Source: Paralichthys olivaceus (taxonomy: Eukaryota; Chordata; Actinopteri; Pleuronectiformes; Paralichthyidae). Taken from it: a stretch of DNA of 64,000 bases. Location: positions 185,001 through 249,000 of the forward strand of contig NC_091099.1 of assembly GCF_024713975.1 (NCBI RefSeq), written 5' to 3'. Positions 1 to 19,600 of the stretch are shown piece after piece. Under the pieces are notes generated by a model that was not told the origin of the DNA, ran no database searches, and was given only the letters and a program-made list of their open reading frames with translations. Position numbers and translations under genes: made by a program. Numbering within the stretch: position 1 is the stretch's first letter; every line of letters starts with the position of its first letter.

Positions 1-1640
1 CAGAGTGTGAAACTGATAAGTCTTTGATTTGATCGTGACGGAGCTCTGCTTTGTTTTTCAGGTTTAAATTTGTGATTTCAGCTAGTTTCATGTAATGGAT
101 CGAAATCTGAGCAATAAAATGATTTCAAAATTTCAGGTATCAGACTTCTTTACCTGATCAATACATTTCTGTGATTAATGGATCATTGTATGAGAATCAG
201 TTAAAGTTACCACTTTATTTTTACAGCTCATTTCCTGTCTGGGTCAGTATTTTCAAAATAAAAGCCTTAATCAGACTCAGAAAGCAGCTGACGACCAAAC
301 ACTGAGACAAATAAGAGAACTTCATCACATGACGCATCATGTGACTGATGTGAGCATGAATAGTTGACAGCTGGTTGCTGAAAATATTAAAGGATCCAGA
401 ATGAAACCCTGAGGAACCTCAGAAGTAAGTACTGTCACTTTAACTGATTAAAACTTCATGAAACGATAGTGATCAGTCAATTCTGTTTAGATTTAATCAA
501 TTCACTTGATGACATCATCAACAGCTGAACAGTCGAGGTCACACGTTTATATTTAACACACCCACCACGTGTCGCTGATCATATATAGATAAAGTTGGTT
601 AAAAAAATATTTTCGTTTTTTTCTGCATGGATTCTTCACGTGTCCTCGACCTCAGGACATTTTCCAACGGGGTTAAAGAGATGTTTGATGTTTAAAAGGT
701 GGTGTCCTCCTTCGTTTTCAAAAGGACAACGAAATATTCAAAGACATAGCGGGAGACATTCACTGAAAACAACCACAGGAAACAAACAACCACAGGAAAC
801 AAAAACAGGAAACAACAAGAAGCAACAACGGGAAACTTACACAGGAATTAACCACAGGAAACAACGGGAGACAACCACAGTTTCTCCCTTCCTATGCACA
901 AACACACACAGAAACCAAGACTAATGGTTTGTTAAACAAAATGTTTGTAAGCAGACCGATGATGGAACAGTCTGTTGCCATGACAATGAAGGTTCAGGTC
1001 GTACATGAAGGTCACCAAAGACGACCTGTGTGGTTGTAGCGTCATCAGCTTTCACCAACATCTGAAACATATTTATGATTCAGAAATGTCACAGCAGCCG
1101 AAGTGACTGTTCATCACGTTCCCTGAAATGTCACATCACCCCCCCCACCCCCACCCCAGCTTCTCTGATGTGTTCTTTGAAGGCGCCTGAGACGGACGCA
1201 GGTATCACCTGAAATCTGCTCATAAAGCTGCATCAGTCACAACAAAGCAGCTGCAGCTCCTGCTGCCGCCTCTCTGCTCTTTCATTTCCTGTGCTGCAGG
1301 AAATTGTCTCAGCACACGGCTGATAGCTCGCCGCCACTCGCCACTTATCATCCAACCATCTCTCAGGGTTTATTGAAGAGGAGGCGGCTTTGTGAGGACG
1401 GGGCCCTGATTGTCATTCACTCTGCTCCACCTGCTCAAACAGAGGAACCGAAGACGATGCCACAAAGATGACATCACGAATATGATGCCATGGAGAAGTA
1501 TATGTACATATAGGTACATACATAATATCTATATAATATCTCATAATATCTGCCAGGCTGACGGAGTCACAGCTCCATCCAACCCAGTATTCCTCCTTCC
1601 CTACACAGCTACGTCTTTATGATCTTCTTCAACGATAGAA
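1..1640. other. Upstream flank of tph2, no gene seen
   Basis: No coding exon is recognisable on either strand. The stretch is AT-rich, with a small purine-rich repeat around 765-880 in which the RUNX-type core ACCACA recurs about four times. A C-rich run lies near 1140-1158. Nothing here can be assigned a function from sequence alone. Confidence 0.5.
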
Positions 1641-1689
1641 TTCTAACTGTTAATAAAAATAATAATAAAATCTCCTGCCCTCGGTCGAC

Positions 1690-2420
1690 ACTAACACATA
1701 ATCGCTCAACCTCAGAAACAGCTGAGAGTCTTCTAATTTATTTAGACAGCTTCTCTCTGATCACTCTTGATCAGCTGACCACAATTGTATCTTACGTAGA
1801 GTTTAAAGTTCTCCTCACCTGCTTGTCCCTCAAGTCTCTAAAAGTAGAGGAGGAGCCAGAGCTTTCAGCATCAAGCTCCTCTCTGTGGAATCATCTCAGG
1901 TTCAGTTCTGGAGGCAGACTCCCTCTCTACGTTTAAGATTCAAACTTCCTCCATGATGAAGGTTTAGTTAGAGCTGGTCCAGGTTTGTCTTAGACCTGCT
2001 CTAGTTCTGCTGCTGGAGGTCTAGAGGGTGGAGGACACAGGACACATGGAGCTTCTCTTTCCTCTTCATCACATTAATGTCTCATCAACACATGTTACTG
2101 ACGTGACTTCTTCACCAGAGTCCTGCTGCTTCATCGTTTGTGGATCCTGGTGGTGGCAGTTGGAAAGGTAAACAGTCCATAACCAGATGTTAATGTCTCC
2201 TATGGTTCTTCTGTAACTACCCTCTGCCTGCAGCAGGTTCTATGACACAGCTTCTTGATACACAACATGTCTCCTCATCTTCTACCATCAGTGACTCCTC
2301 AGTTCATGTGTCTGCTCCTTCATCTCTATCAGACATGTCCTCATGTACAAATACTTTAAATATGAAGTTAAACTGTTTCTTCTAATGTAGAGAATCTGTT
2401 TGTTCAATTCAGTTTTATAT
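1690..2420 (+). mobile_element. Degenerate LINE 3' end (teleost L2/Rex-like tail)
   Basis: The segment around 1850-1935 reads like the last residues of a non-LTR retrotransposon ORF2: a serine-rich stretch, then a LWNHL motif and a short C-terminus. It is followed by a long non-coding tail. From memory, very similar text (lead-in, then a 'removed from the mRNA-like tail' region with several CTGCTG and GGTCTAG phrases) is repeated widely in teleost genomes. It carries stops and is a truncated fossil. The clade is uncertain; a library search would settle it. Confidence 0.4.
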
Positions 2421-2519
2421 ATAGAAATATCCTGAACCTTCATATTCCTCCTCCTGTTTCCTCCTCCCCCTGCAGTAGGAGGGTGAAGTCAGAGTTGTGA
2501 GGGAGGAGTCATCAGTCAG

Positions 2520-2527
2520 TATAAGAG
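2520..2527 (+). promoter_or_regulatory. Candidate TATA box of tph2
   Basis: TATAAGAG lies 158 bp upstream of the chosen tph2 start codon and just downstream of a GC- and purine-rich stretch. The distance would give a 5' leader of roughly 130 nt. This is a motif match only; the transcription start was not observed. Confidence 0.4.
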
Positions 2528-2684
2528 GGGGTCTGTGTTGGTGTCAGGCTCAGTGTGGTGGTTGTCGTGGTGGTTATCGTGGTTGTCGTGGCAGCAGTCA
2601 GCCGTCAGTCTGGAGCCCTGGTACTCCTACACCCACTGGTTCCCCATGGCCTCGTCCCATGTGATGAAGGAGCCAGTTCCCAAG

Positions 2685-8828
<6,144 letters not shown>

Positions 8829-9629
8829 GCTCTGATTGGTCCACAGCACTCATGTAGATACTTCTGTCAGTACACACATGTAGTACAGAGTACACAGTGC
8901 ACTACACTCACACACTCACCTGTATTACAGAATACATACATAATCCAGTACATAATCCTGTGATCAAACATGACTCACGATTCATACAACACGTATGACG
9001 CTGACGTGACAAACACACACTCACTGTTCTGTTGTGTTTTTCTGGTTACAGTGTAGGAACACTAGCATGTGTGTTTACATGTGTGTATAATCTATGATGC
9101 ATTAAAGACGACATGTATGTTGTGTGAAGCATGTTCCTTGTCTGTGTTTTTCTTCTCTGCTGAAGCTTTTTCCTGCTTGAAAACATCCAAGTCCAAACTG
9201 TTCATACGTGATCGTTCATCTTCATACAAGTTCATACAGATTTCTACAACTTTCTACATGTTCATATGTATTTTTACATGTTTCCACATGTTTTATTGTT
9301 TCCTGTCAAAGAGCCAAATGTTTCTCTCTGGAGGGGGGGAGCAAACACTAAGATTTAAGGTAGTGAGAAAAATGTCCTTAGGTCCAAAACATACATTTCC
9401 CTTCCTAGAGAAAGTGCAGAGGGCCTCCTGAACAACCTAAAATCGACTGAAGATTATTTATAATTAAACTGTGACAACACATCAGAGTGTTAAATTACAA
9501 TTGAGAGCAACATGTGACCTCATCTCGTAAAGAAAAACACGTTAACATTTTCACCTGAAGGTCTTACTGACATGTTAGCTGTGATGTCACTGTGATGTCA
9601 CTGTGATGTCACAGGTCCTGCAGCATGTT
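8829..9629. other. tph2 3' flank
   Basis: Holds the tph2 3' untranslated region, with a possible poly(A) signal ATTAAA at 9101-9106. The rest is AT-rich with no recognised exon. Confidence 0.5.
9101..9106 (+). terminator. Candidate poly(A) signal of tph2 (ATTAAA)
   Basis: ATTAAA 273 bp downstream of the tph2 stop codon on the sense strand. It is the commonest variant hexamer. No transcript evidence is available. Confidence 0.35.
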
Positions 9630-9765
9630 TCAGACGAGCTCCCGCATCAAGGCGTCCGTCAGCTGCCCCTCCGACACGGATCGAACGTCTTGCCTGAATC
9701 CTGCTTCTGCAGCCGTCAGCACGTCACGCTGAGTCGAGACCTTCAGCTTGGTTTTCATTTGCAGG
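9630..9765 (-). CDS. Possible terminal coding exon of an unidentified gene
   Basis: On the minus strand a 45-codon stretch is open from an AG at 9767-9766 down to a TGA at 9632-9630. Its reading is well mixed in composition (…KVSTQRDVLTAAEAGF… ending DALMRELV) and looks protein-like rather than repeat-like. A start at the ATG at 9758 would give a 42-residue peptide. The upstream polypyrimidine tract is weak and I found no partner exon. It lies downstream of the taf4 poly(A) signal, so it is probably not taf4. It could be an orphan exon, a pseudogene remnant or chance. I do not recognise the sequence. Confidence 0.2.
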
Positions 9766-9904
9766 CTAGTGATGATGTCACAGATCAGCTATCACATGTA
9801 ATTAAATAAATACATATTTTAAGTCTCTGATGATGTCATTTGATACGTTTTATAATTTTTTTTTTCTTGATAAAAACATTGACTCAAACTTCCTCTTAAT
9901 TTTC

Positions 9905-9910
9905 TTTATT
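9905..9910 (-). terminator. Candidate poly(A) signal of taf4 (AATAAA)
   Basis: AATAAA on the minus strand about 2.08 kb downstream of the taf4 stop. It would define a 3' untranslated region from 11989 to about 9885. Confidence 0.45.
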
Positions 9911-10649
9911 TCATTTTTTTTGCAAAGGTACAAATGACTGTAAAATTGCATTTCCTGAAATGCGTCAGGATCGAGTACAGAATGTAGGAAATATAAATAC
10001 TCACAAAAATTCTCCTTCCAGGAGTGTGTTGCCGTGACGACAGTGACTTACAGAACACACAGCTTCAGTTTCAACAATTCACGACACAAACCAAAGAAAC
10101 CAAAAGACATTTAAAGCGTTAAAAACCTTCCATGGACACGCCCCCTTCAAAACTTTATTAACAAACTGCATCGTCAGCTACAAATTCATCAACAGTTCGG
10201 GGTTGACGTGTCGCGTTCCTGCCGAGTGTCCACGTCGTTTGAACGTCACATTGTGTCCACGCTGACGTCAGATGGAGACTTATCAACACACCACCTGGAG
10301 CTCTGATTGGTTCACTACATGTCACATGATTCATTCAACGCCTCACTGAACTGTGGGTCTGTTTCTATGGTTACACTGATGAACCATGTCACCACGTGGT
10401 TAAAACAGAGATGAGATAAAAAAATGTATCACACGTGAGGAAGAGGAGGAGGAAGAACGTTGGAAGTGAAGTCTGTTGCTCTTCATCTTCCTGAACGCAG
10501 CCTGAGTCTGTTTCCTGTTCGGACAAGAACACACTTCCTGTGACCAACACTGTCAATCAATCGACTTAAACGAACAGTTCAACATTTACGTCAACTTCCT
10601 GTTTCTTCAAGACATGTTCACGTTCATGTCCTAACATGAAGCTCGGGGA

Positions 10650-10915
10650 GGAAATAGCTAGCTTATCATTAAGTCTGGAAACAAGAGTAAACAGCTAGCT
10701 TATCTTAGCACAGTGTCGAACTGTGAGCAAACAGCTAGCTAACATAAAGACAAGAGACAGCTAGCTAGTTTAGGATTAAGTCTGGAAACAAAAGTAAACA
10801 GCTAGCTTATCTTAGCACAGTATGGAACTGTGAGCAAACAGCAAGCTAACTGTGACAAGAGACAGCAAGCTTAGCTTAGCATAAAGACTGGAGACAGGAA
10901 ACAGTTTAAGAAACA
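10650..10915. repeat. Diverged repeat with AGCTAGCTTA phrases
   Basis: Units of roughly 100 bp share AAACAGCTAGCTTATC, CTTAGCACAGT and TAAGTCTGGAAACAA. At least two full units and parts of others are visible. The family is common in teleosts but not named here. Confidence 0.6.
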
Positions 10916-11989
10916 TTTGTTCTGCAGAGATGTGAAGACAAAATAATGTTGAACTGTCCCTTTAACGTCGAGTATCCACACAAACATTAAAACAACTGTT
11001 GGTGCGACGGCGCGTCACCAGTTTACCAGTGAACATGTGACCGACCATCATCTGAAAAGGTTAAAAACAAAATGATCAAGCAGCGCGGCGTTCAGAATGA
11101 CCACAGAGGATCTGAAACGTTGGTCCATGTGTTAAGTGATGGAATTATGACATCACTGTGACATCACATCGGGACCTAGTCACATGTTCAGCTCCAGGTG
11201 TTTTCCTCCTCTGTGTTTCCAGGTGTGAAGAGGCTGCGTTCACTGAACCAGTTTGTACCAATCAGAGGGAAGAACCATCTGAGACCCCCCCCCCCCAGGA
11301 TGCGTCAGCTGCCACTAACAGACCAGGTGCACTGTGGGTAATGTAGGGAGCAGGAAGAAGATGTGGAGACGAGGAATAAAAAAAGTTTAAAAAAATTGGT
11401 CTAAAGACCTGATCACACCAGAACTGATCACGTCAGGTTCGTCCTTGCAAACTTTGACCTCTGCATATTCAGCGTTGACCAATAACAAGTCGTCCTGACA
11501 GAGTCTGCGAGGCCTCATCCAATCAGAGCTGCACCTCTTCATTCATTCATGTTTTCAGTTTGATACCAGACATTTCTGATGTTTCACATATCGATCGATC
11601 GAGCTGCAGCATTCCATTCAGCTGCTGTGTTCAGGTCACATCCGTTAAAACCGTCGTCAGCCTCCGTTTGTTGATCTGCGGCGTAAACACAGTGAGGCAT
11701 GGTGACGATTCACTGCATCCTCTGACCTCAGAACAGGAGTTAATAGGACTTAATGAAGGCACGCGGATTAGTTCAGATGTTCTGGTTTGACGCGGTCATT
11801 ACTTCGGTGAAATATTGAACCAACACAGAACTGAAATGTGAAACTAACACCTGCCATTAAAAAAGAGACATGACCAGGAAGTAGGGTACAGATGTACTGC
11901 AGCGCCGAAAGATGAGAGAGAAACACCTCAGAGGACGCAAGGACACCGTGAGGAGCTGACGTGTTATCAGTCTGTGATCCGTTGTTGAG

Positions 11990-13632
11990 TCATTTCAGCA
12001 GCGCCTTGTAGAGCATCAGCGAGCGAGCCGTGCTGCGGTCCTGCTCTAGACAAAAAATGAAGTCCCTGAGGTTAACTCGCGTGATTCGCTGACGGAGCTG
12101 CTGGCGGGAGGAGGCGGCCGCAGAGGAGCCGACACCCGAGCCTGAGGCCACCTGAGAGGAGAGACGGGAGCGTTAGAGAAGGTCGACCTCCAGAGACCAG
12201 ATGCAGCCAATAAACACTCAGCAACAAGTCACCTGATGACTGAGACTCCGCCTACAGTAACAACATGACCATTCACATACTCTCAGACTGACACATATCT
12301 CACTTCCTGCTTCCTGTTCTAAATGTTAACAGACTGTGGGCGGAGCAGAGGGTTGTCCACTAACCAGGTGGTCAGTGGTTCCTCAGATCAGCTCGACTGA
12401 GTGACCCAGGTTGTAAAATGCTGAGTCATTAACATGAATAAATGCAGATTCATTGTAATCATTATTATGAACTGTGTCTGATCCATCCTGACATCTTACC
12501 TCTGTGCCCGCTGACGCTCCTCCTGGCGAGTCCAGCTTGCGTTTCTTGCGTGGTCCGATGGCGGCGAGGGCCGTGAGGTTGGCGTCTCGTTGTCGCATCT
12601 GAGCTAACTCCTGCTGCTGCATCTGTAGAGGAGGCGAATTTTAATGTTCATAGAAATTCACAGAGAAAACATCAAATTAAACACCAGAGTCAGACTCAGT
12701 GCTGCCCCTGGTGGTTGGGGGGATTTAAACTTGAAGAACGTCCTCAGCCCCCCCCCCCAGGTTAACCTTTGACCTCTGAAACACGACACCATTTGCAGCC
12801 GTTCAACCTCTCATCTAAACTCAGAGCTGCAGCTTCCTAAGACCACAAACCGTCTACCCATAATGCCCTGCGTGACCTCCTTAGACCAGTCTGGACCACA
12901 TCCTCTCCTGCCCTCAACTGAAATATTTATGGGTAATGACCCCTGACCTCTTAAGGCCTCAGGGTGTCATCGAGGTGTTGACACTGACTCGACCGTCTGG
13001 ATCAGGCCTCGGATCGGCGCAGCGCCCCCAACTACTATTTTCTACATTTCCATGACAACTGGATCAGCTGAAGGTCATGTGATGTAAATGGACCTTGATC
13101 ACCACAGAACCATGAAGGACAGAACGTACCTCTTTGGCCTTCTGCTTCAGACGAGCCTGTTCAGGATCCTCTTGTCTCGCACGACTCTGGAAATTGAACA
13201 CAAAACGTCAGTTGATCTGGTGACCTTTGACCTTTGTGCTGAAAACTAAAAGATAAGGTTTGATACTATTCATCATTTCAAACATTTCACTTCAACATCC
13301 TGGAGATATAGTATTTATCATTTTCACTTTAAACAACCAGGGAATCTTATAATAATGTTTGATTGCAGCAGGAAATAGAAAAAGATTCAATATTCAGTTT
13401 AAACACACAACAAACATCGTGAAACGTGTGTGTGTGCACCTTTGCAGCCTTCAGCAGCATCTCTCTCTCCTGCTCGTCTTTCCTCTGTTTCTCCATTCGC
13501 TCCAACTGCTCGAAGAAGCGAAGCTGCGAGCGAACGTCTGACGACTGTTCATGATGATCTTCATCCTGACGGAGGACGAGCATGATGTCACCCGAGATTA
13601 ACTGACTCATATCAAACTGGACATTCTGTTAT

Positions 13633-13676
<44 letters not shown>

Positions 13677-16600
13677 TCTCTGACTTCCTGTGTGCGTGTC
13701 TGTGCTTGTACCTTTCCTCCGTCTGTACGATGCTGAGCGACGGCCGACACCTTCTCCAGCAGCGAGCGCAGTCTGGACTGTGTGGCGTGAGAAATGAAGT
13801 TCACCACCTCCAGCGGCACCTCGCTCACACCCAGCTTCTTTGCTGAAGATGAGAAATTCAACTCATTCTTCTCCTTACATTTTCAAAACAGGCTTCTTAC
13901 TGTCATTCTAGTTTGTTTTACTTTGCATCATGGAGCCAACACACAACAGATGTAACACAATGTAAAAATGTCTGTGACGAGGAGAAACAACATGGAGGAA
14001 AGTGAAGAATCACACAATACTGATGGTGACGACAACTAAGCAACAAAGACTTTTTTAAATGAAGTCTTCATCCTGGACTAATTTGTTTTTGTATTTGATT
14101 TTTACTGTACTTGTACTGGAGTAAAGAATGTGTACTTTTAGCTGACTCGTCGTGGTCGCATTAGTTTCCTGTGACAGTACCTGTGTCCAGAATGCGTCGG
14201 TGCAGCAGACCAGTGGGCAGGAAGGATTCGTCTTTACACGAGCGGATCTTTGTGCCCACCAGCTCCGAGCTGGTTGCCAAGATACGGGCATTTTCCTCGT
14301 TAAGGTTCACGCCAGCCATGGACGCCACATCATTGATGTCATCGTCATCTCTGAGGACAGACGTTCACGTCATGTTCAATTTAAATTAGAATGAAAAATA
14401 AAATATGATTCTGAATAAACATCAGAATAATATAATAGTTCATGAGAGTTCAGAGGACGGTTGTTCTGGTTAATGCTTCGATCATTTATTGATCTCTGAC
14501 CAATAAAGTGATTACAACACATTCTTCAGACAGGTCACAGGTCACCTGAAGGTCCCGCCCCCTGGGTCGCTTAGTTTCTTCTGATTGGCTTGAGCTGCCA
14601 GGTTAGCCAGACTCTTGCCGACGATGGTCGGAGAACCTCTGACGAGCGTCGCTGAAGGAAACAAGACGTCATCATCAGCTGTTACAGTGAAGTCAGATCA
14701 TCGCTGCCACCTAGTGGTGCAGGTGCAGCTGGACTCACCTTGAGTTCTGAGAGTCTGACTGATGACGACAGGTGAACGAGTCTGGACAGTCTGAACTCCG
14801 GCTCTGCCCACAGCCTGGAGAACAGCGAGAACATCAGAACCAACGTCACAGAAACTTTTGTATAGGTTGAAAAACACTTGTCCCTGTCACCACCTGTTCT
14901 CTAACGTCTTTCTTAATGTTCCACCTGTTCTTTAACATCTTTCTTAATGTTCCACCTGTTCTCTAACGTCTTTCTTAATGTTCCACCTGTTCTTTAACGT
15001 CTTTCTTAATGTTCCACCTGTTCTCTAACGTCTTTCTTAATGTTCCACCTGTTCTTTAACATCTTTCTTAATGTTCCACCTGTTCTCTAACGTCTTTCTT
15101 AATGTTCCACCTGTTCTTTAACGTCTTTCTTAATGTTCCACCTGTTCTTTAACATCTTTCTTAATGTTCCACCTGTTCTCTAACGTCTTTCTTAATGTTC
15201 CACCTGTTCTTTAACGTCTTTCTTAATGTTCCACCTGTTCTCTAACGTCTTTCTTAATGTTCCACCTGTTCTTTAACATCTTTCTTAATGTTCCACCTGT
15301 TCTCTAACGTCTTTCTTAATGTTCCACCTGTTCTTTAACATCTTTCTTAATGTTCCACCTGTTCTCTAACGTCTTTCTTAATGTTCCACCTGTTCTCTAA
15401 TGTCTCTCTTAATGTTCCACCTGTTCTTTAACGTCTTTCTTAATGTTCCACCTGTTCTTTAACGTCTTTCTTAATGTTCCACCTGTTCTTTAACATCTTT
15501 CTTAATGTTCCACCTGTTCTTTAACGTCTTTCTTAATGTTCCACCTGTTCTCTAATGTCTCTCTTAATGTTCCACCTGTTCTTTAACATCTTTCTTAATG
15601 TTCCACCTGTTCTTTAACGTCTTTCTTAATGTTCCACCTGTTCTTTAACATCTTTCTTAATGTTCCACCTGTTCTCTAACGTCTTTCTTAATGTTCAACC
15701 TGTTCTCTAACGTCTCTCTTAATGTTCCACCTGTTCTTTAACGTCTCTCTTAATGTTCCACCTGTTCTTTAACGTTTTTCTTAATGTTCCACCTGTTCTT
15801 TAACATCTTTCTTAATGTTCCACCTGTTCTCTAACGTCTTTCTTAATGTTCCACCTGTTCTCTAATGTCTCTCTTAATGTTCCACCTGTTCTTTAACGTC
15901 TTTCTTAATGTTCCACCTGTTCTCTAACGTCTTTCTTAATGTTCCACCTGTTCTTTAACATCTTTCTTAATGTTCCACCTGTTCTTTAACGTCTTTCTTA
16001 ATGTTCCACCTGTTCTTTAACATCTTTCTTAATGTTCCACCTGTTCTTTAACGTCTTTCTTAATGTTTCACCTGTTCTCTAACGTCTTTCTTAATGTTCC
16101 ACCTGTTCTTTAACATCTTTCTTAATGTTCCACCTGTTCTCTAACGTCTCTCTTAATGTTCCACCTGTTCTTTAACGTCTCTCTTAATGTTCCACCTGTT
16201 CTTTAACGTTTTTCTTAATGTTCCACCTGTTCTTTAACATCTTTCTTAATGTTCCACCTGTTCTCTAATGTCTTTCTTAATGTTCAACCTGTTCTTTAAC
16301 ATCTTTCTTAATGTTCCACCTGTTCTTTAACATCTTTCTTAATGTTCCACCTGTTCTCTAACGTCTTTCTTAATGTTCCACCTGTTCTCTAATGTCTCTC
16401 TTAATGTTCCACCTGTTCTCTAACATCTTTCTTAATGTTCCACCTGTTCTTTAACATCTTTCTTAATGTTCCACCTGTTCTCTAATGTCTCTCTTAATGT
16501 TCCACCTGTTCTCTAATGTCTCTCTTAATGTTCCACCTGTTCTCTAACGTCTTTCTTAATGTTCCACCTGTTCTCTAATGTCTCTCTTAATGTTCCACCT

Positions 16601-19600
16601 GTTCTCTAACGTCTTTCTTAATGTTCCACCTGTTCTCTAATGTCTCTCTTAATGTTCCACCTGTTCTCTAATGTCTCTCTTAATGTTCCACCTGTTCTTT
16701 AACATCTTTCTTAATGTTCCACCTGTTCTTTAACGTCTTTCTTAATGTTCCACCTGTTCTCTAACGTCTTTCTTAATGTTCCACCTGTTCTTAATGTTCC
16801 ACCTGTTCTCTAACGTCTTTCTTAATGTTCCACCTGTTCTTAATGTTCCACCTGTTTTCTAATGTCTTTCTTAATGTTCCACCTGTTCTCTAACGTCTTT
16901 CTTAATGTTCCACCTGTTCTCTAACATCAAACTAAAACTAGATATTTATAGATGATTATATTATCATTAATTATCGGAATATGCAGAGAAGCAGAACAAA
17001 GCATTTCTGTGTCTCTCAGGTTAGTTCTGTGTTTTAAACGAATCAGAACCCGCCACTGAACACCTGAACGCCTCATCGTACCAGAGCTGTTGTGTTAGTG
17101 AGTGGCGGGTTCAGTTTGATGGTGCTGCTCGCCGGACTGACGGGCAGCCGGGGTCTGATGGCCGTGGTGGTGATGGAGCCGGGGGCGGCCAAGGGTGGTG
17201 TGGAGGTGCTGGGGGCTGTCATCAGAGACTGCTGGCTGCTGAGCAGAGACTGACGCAGGGCAGGGAGACTTTTCTGTGGAGACACAACGCCTTGGGGTCA
17301 AACAGATTGTGACATCACTGTGACATCACCATGACAACACTGTGACAACACTGTGACAACAAATTATATCACAGTGACATCACAGTGACATCACTGTGAC
17401 AACACGTGACAACACTATGACATCACCGTAACAACACCGTGACAACACTGTGACATCACTGTAACAACACGTGACATCACCGTGACATCATACATACCGG
17501 AGAATGAACAGTTGTCATTACAAAGTTAATTTGATGAGTAATGTGACGGTTTCTATATTGCGATGTCATGACATGATGAGGATGTGGTCATGTTGTGATG
17601 ATGTCATGATATATTGATGATGCCATGATGATGCTGTGATGATGCTGTGATGATGTGCTGGTACCTTGAGGAAAGGAATGAGGTAGGGCTGAGGGGAGGA
17701 CTTCAGCTCAGCCTGCAGCCGAGTGGTGAACTCCTCTGGCTCGATCTTAGCATCCTAGAGAGAGAGAGAGAGAGAGAGAGGTCAAGTTTGACTGAAACCA
17801 GACCAGAAATTTCAGCCAATGAAAATGAGGCATGGTGCGGTGAGCGTCTTACGAGCAGGTCCTGCACCAGGGCCTTCACATTCTTGGAGGTATCTGGGGA
17901 GGGAGAATTGTGGGACGCCAGCTTGATGAGTGTGGCCAGGAAGTTCTTGCATTTCTTCACATTCTCCTGCATCTCCTGTCGGGACGAACACGGTGACGAC
18001 AAGTTAAAACACGACTCATGGAGCAAGAAACGGACTGAATGAACTCCACCTGACCTGCGACACCACGGTGACTCTGCTGGGGGGCGTGGCTGTGGCAGCG
18101 GGGGTCATGGTGGTGGACTGGACACCAGCAGGTTTGGCTGCAGGCGCCCCCCCGGCTGTTATCACCGTTGGAGCCTTCTGTGGTGTCGCCATTTTCACAG
18201 ACACCGCTGCACCGCCAGGGGCCACGGTGATGGCCTTCTGGGAAACAACAGCACGAAGGACAGGGCCCAGAAAAATGACATTTACACACTCAGATGTAAA
18301 GGCTATAGGTAGAGTCATTTTAAAGGGATAGTTCACTGAAAAATGAAAATGCACTCATTATCTAGGCACCACTTTGATGGAGTCTCAGAAATAAACTTTG
18401 TAACAGCTAAATGATAGAGCAACAGAAAAAACACAACACGCCTCCATCCTGCTCCTGTGATGTCATCAAATGTCCACAAACCCCGACATTCAAATTCGAC
18501 TTGAAATGACGTCACTTAGTTTTAACCCTCATTGTCTGATATCTTCCTACGAGGTGCATTAAGGGACCGCTGGACACACCGTTGTGTAGCTTAGACACTT
18601 ATAGGCTTAAAACTTGGAGTAAATGACGTCATTTCAAGTCGAATATAAATGTCGGGGCTTGTGGACATTTGATGACATCACAGGAGCAGGATGGAGGCGT
18701 GCTGTGTTTTTTCTGTCTGAATCGGTCACCATCGACTTCAACTGTTTTGGATCTGAAAATGTGTGGTGCGTTCGGTGTCATTACATCATATTTGACAAAT
18801 ATGACTTCAAATCAATATTGTGATTATTATTAACGTTTACTTCAAGTACAATTAATGAAAGTTTAGCTTTTGCACCCCCCATTGTGATCTGACCCAGTCA
18901 TAAACTCTACAGCGAATCAAACAAACACAAAGTAAACTTCAAGTTCTGTACTTGTCCTAATTACTTCTGATGAGTGCTGGAGTTGGTTGTTAACGAAACA
19001 GAGGAGCCTGATTGGACAGAAACTCACCTGTACAGTGGTGGTGGAGGGAGACTGAACCATCCTGGTTGGAGCGGGTGACGCCAGGCGGACGGTCTGAGTT
19101 GTGACAGGAGCCTGCAGACGACACGGAGGGAAAAACAGACCACGTCACAGACCAGGTCATTGTAGTTGAGCTGTTTCACACTTTAACTATCGAGTTACCT
19201 GCAGCTGATTTTCTTCAACTGTTTCATTGTTTGGTTTATATTTTTATAAAGAAATCCAGAGTGACGACCAACGCTTTGTTCAATTAACAAAATGTGACAG
19301 AAAAATCAATTCAATTTGAATTAATAAATCACAACATCATCTAACACAGTGGTCGCCAACCTTATAAAGCACAAGATCACTTTTTAATTCAAAACGTGAG
19401 CCGAGATCTACCACCCCGATGTCTTGCAAAAAACCCACTTAGGAGGCTCATATTTATTATTTCAGTATGAATTCATGCATCTTCAGCTCCTGCAAATATT
19501 TCACAATAAAAAACTTTTTAAACAAAAGAATGGATTTGGTCAACAGAAACGCTGGAGTGCTTTTCTTTTGTGTTTGTGACATAAATTCAACAGATAAACA

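Larger units (their letters stand above)
9890..11989 (-). other. Probable taf4 3' untranslated region
   Basis: About 2.1 kb between the taf4 stop and the nearest good poly(A) hexamer, with no convincing exon on either strand. It includes three or so diverged units of a repeat built on AGCTAGCTTA and GTCTGGAAACAA (10650-10915), a phrase common in teleost untranslated regions. Confidence 0.45.

Noticed and set aside
2535-2684. N-terminal extension of tph2 rich in Trp and Ser
   Set aside because: Not conserved; the TPH2 N-terminus MQPAMMM starts at 2685.
18333-18823. Two mirror-image short peptides starting MTSFQVE
   Set aside because: They are the two arms of the foldback repeat read in opposite directions.
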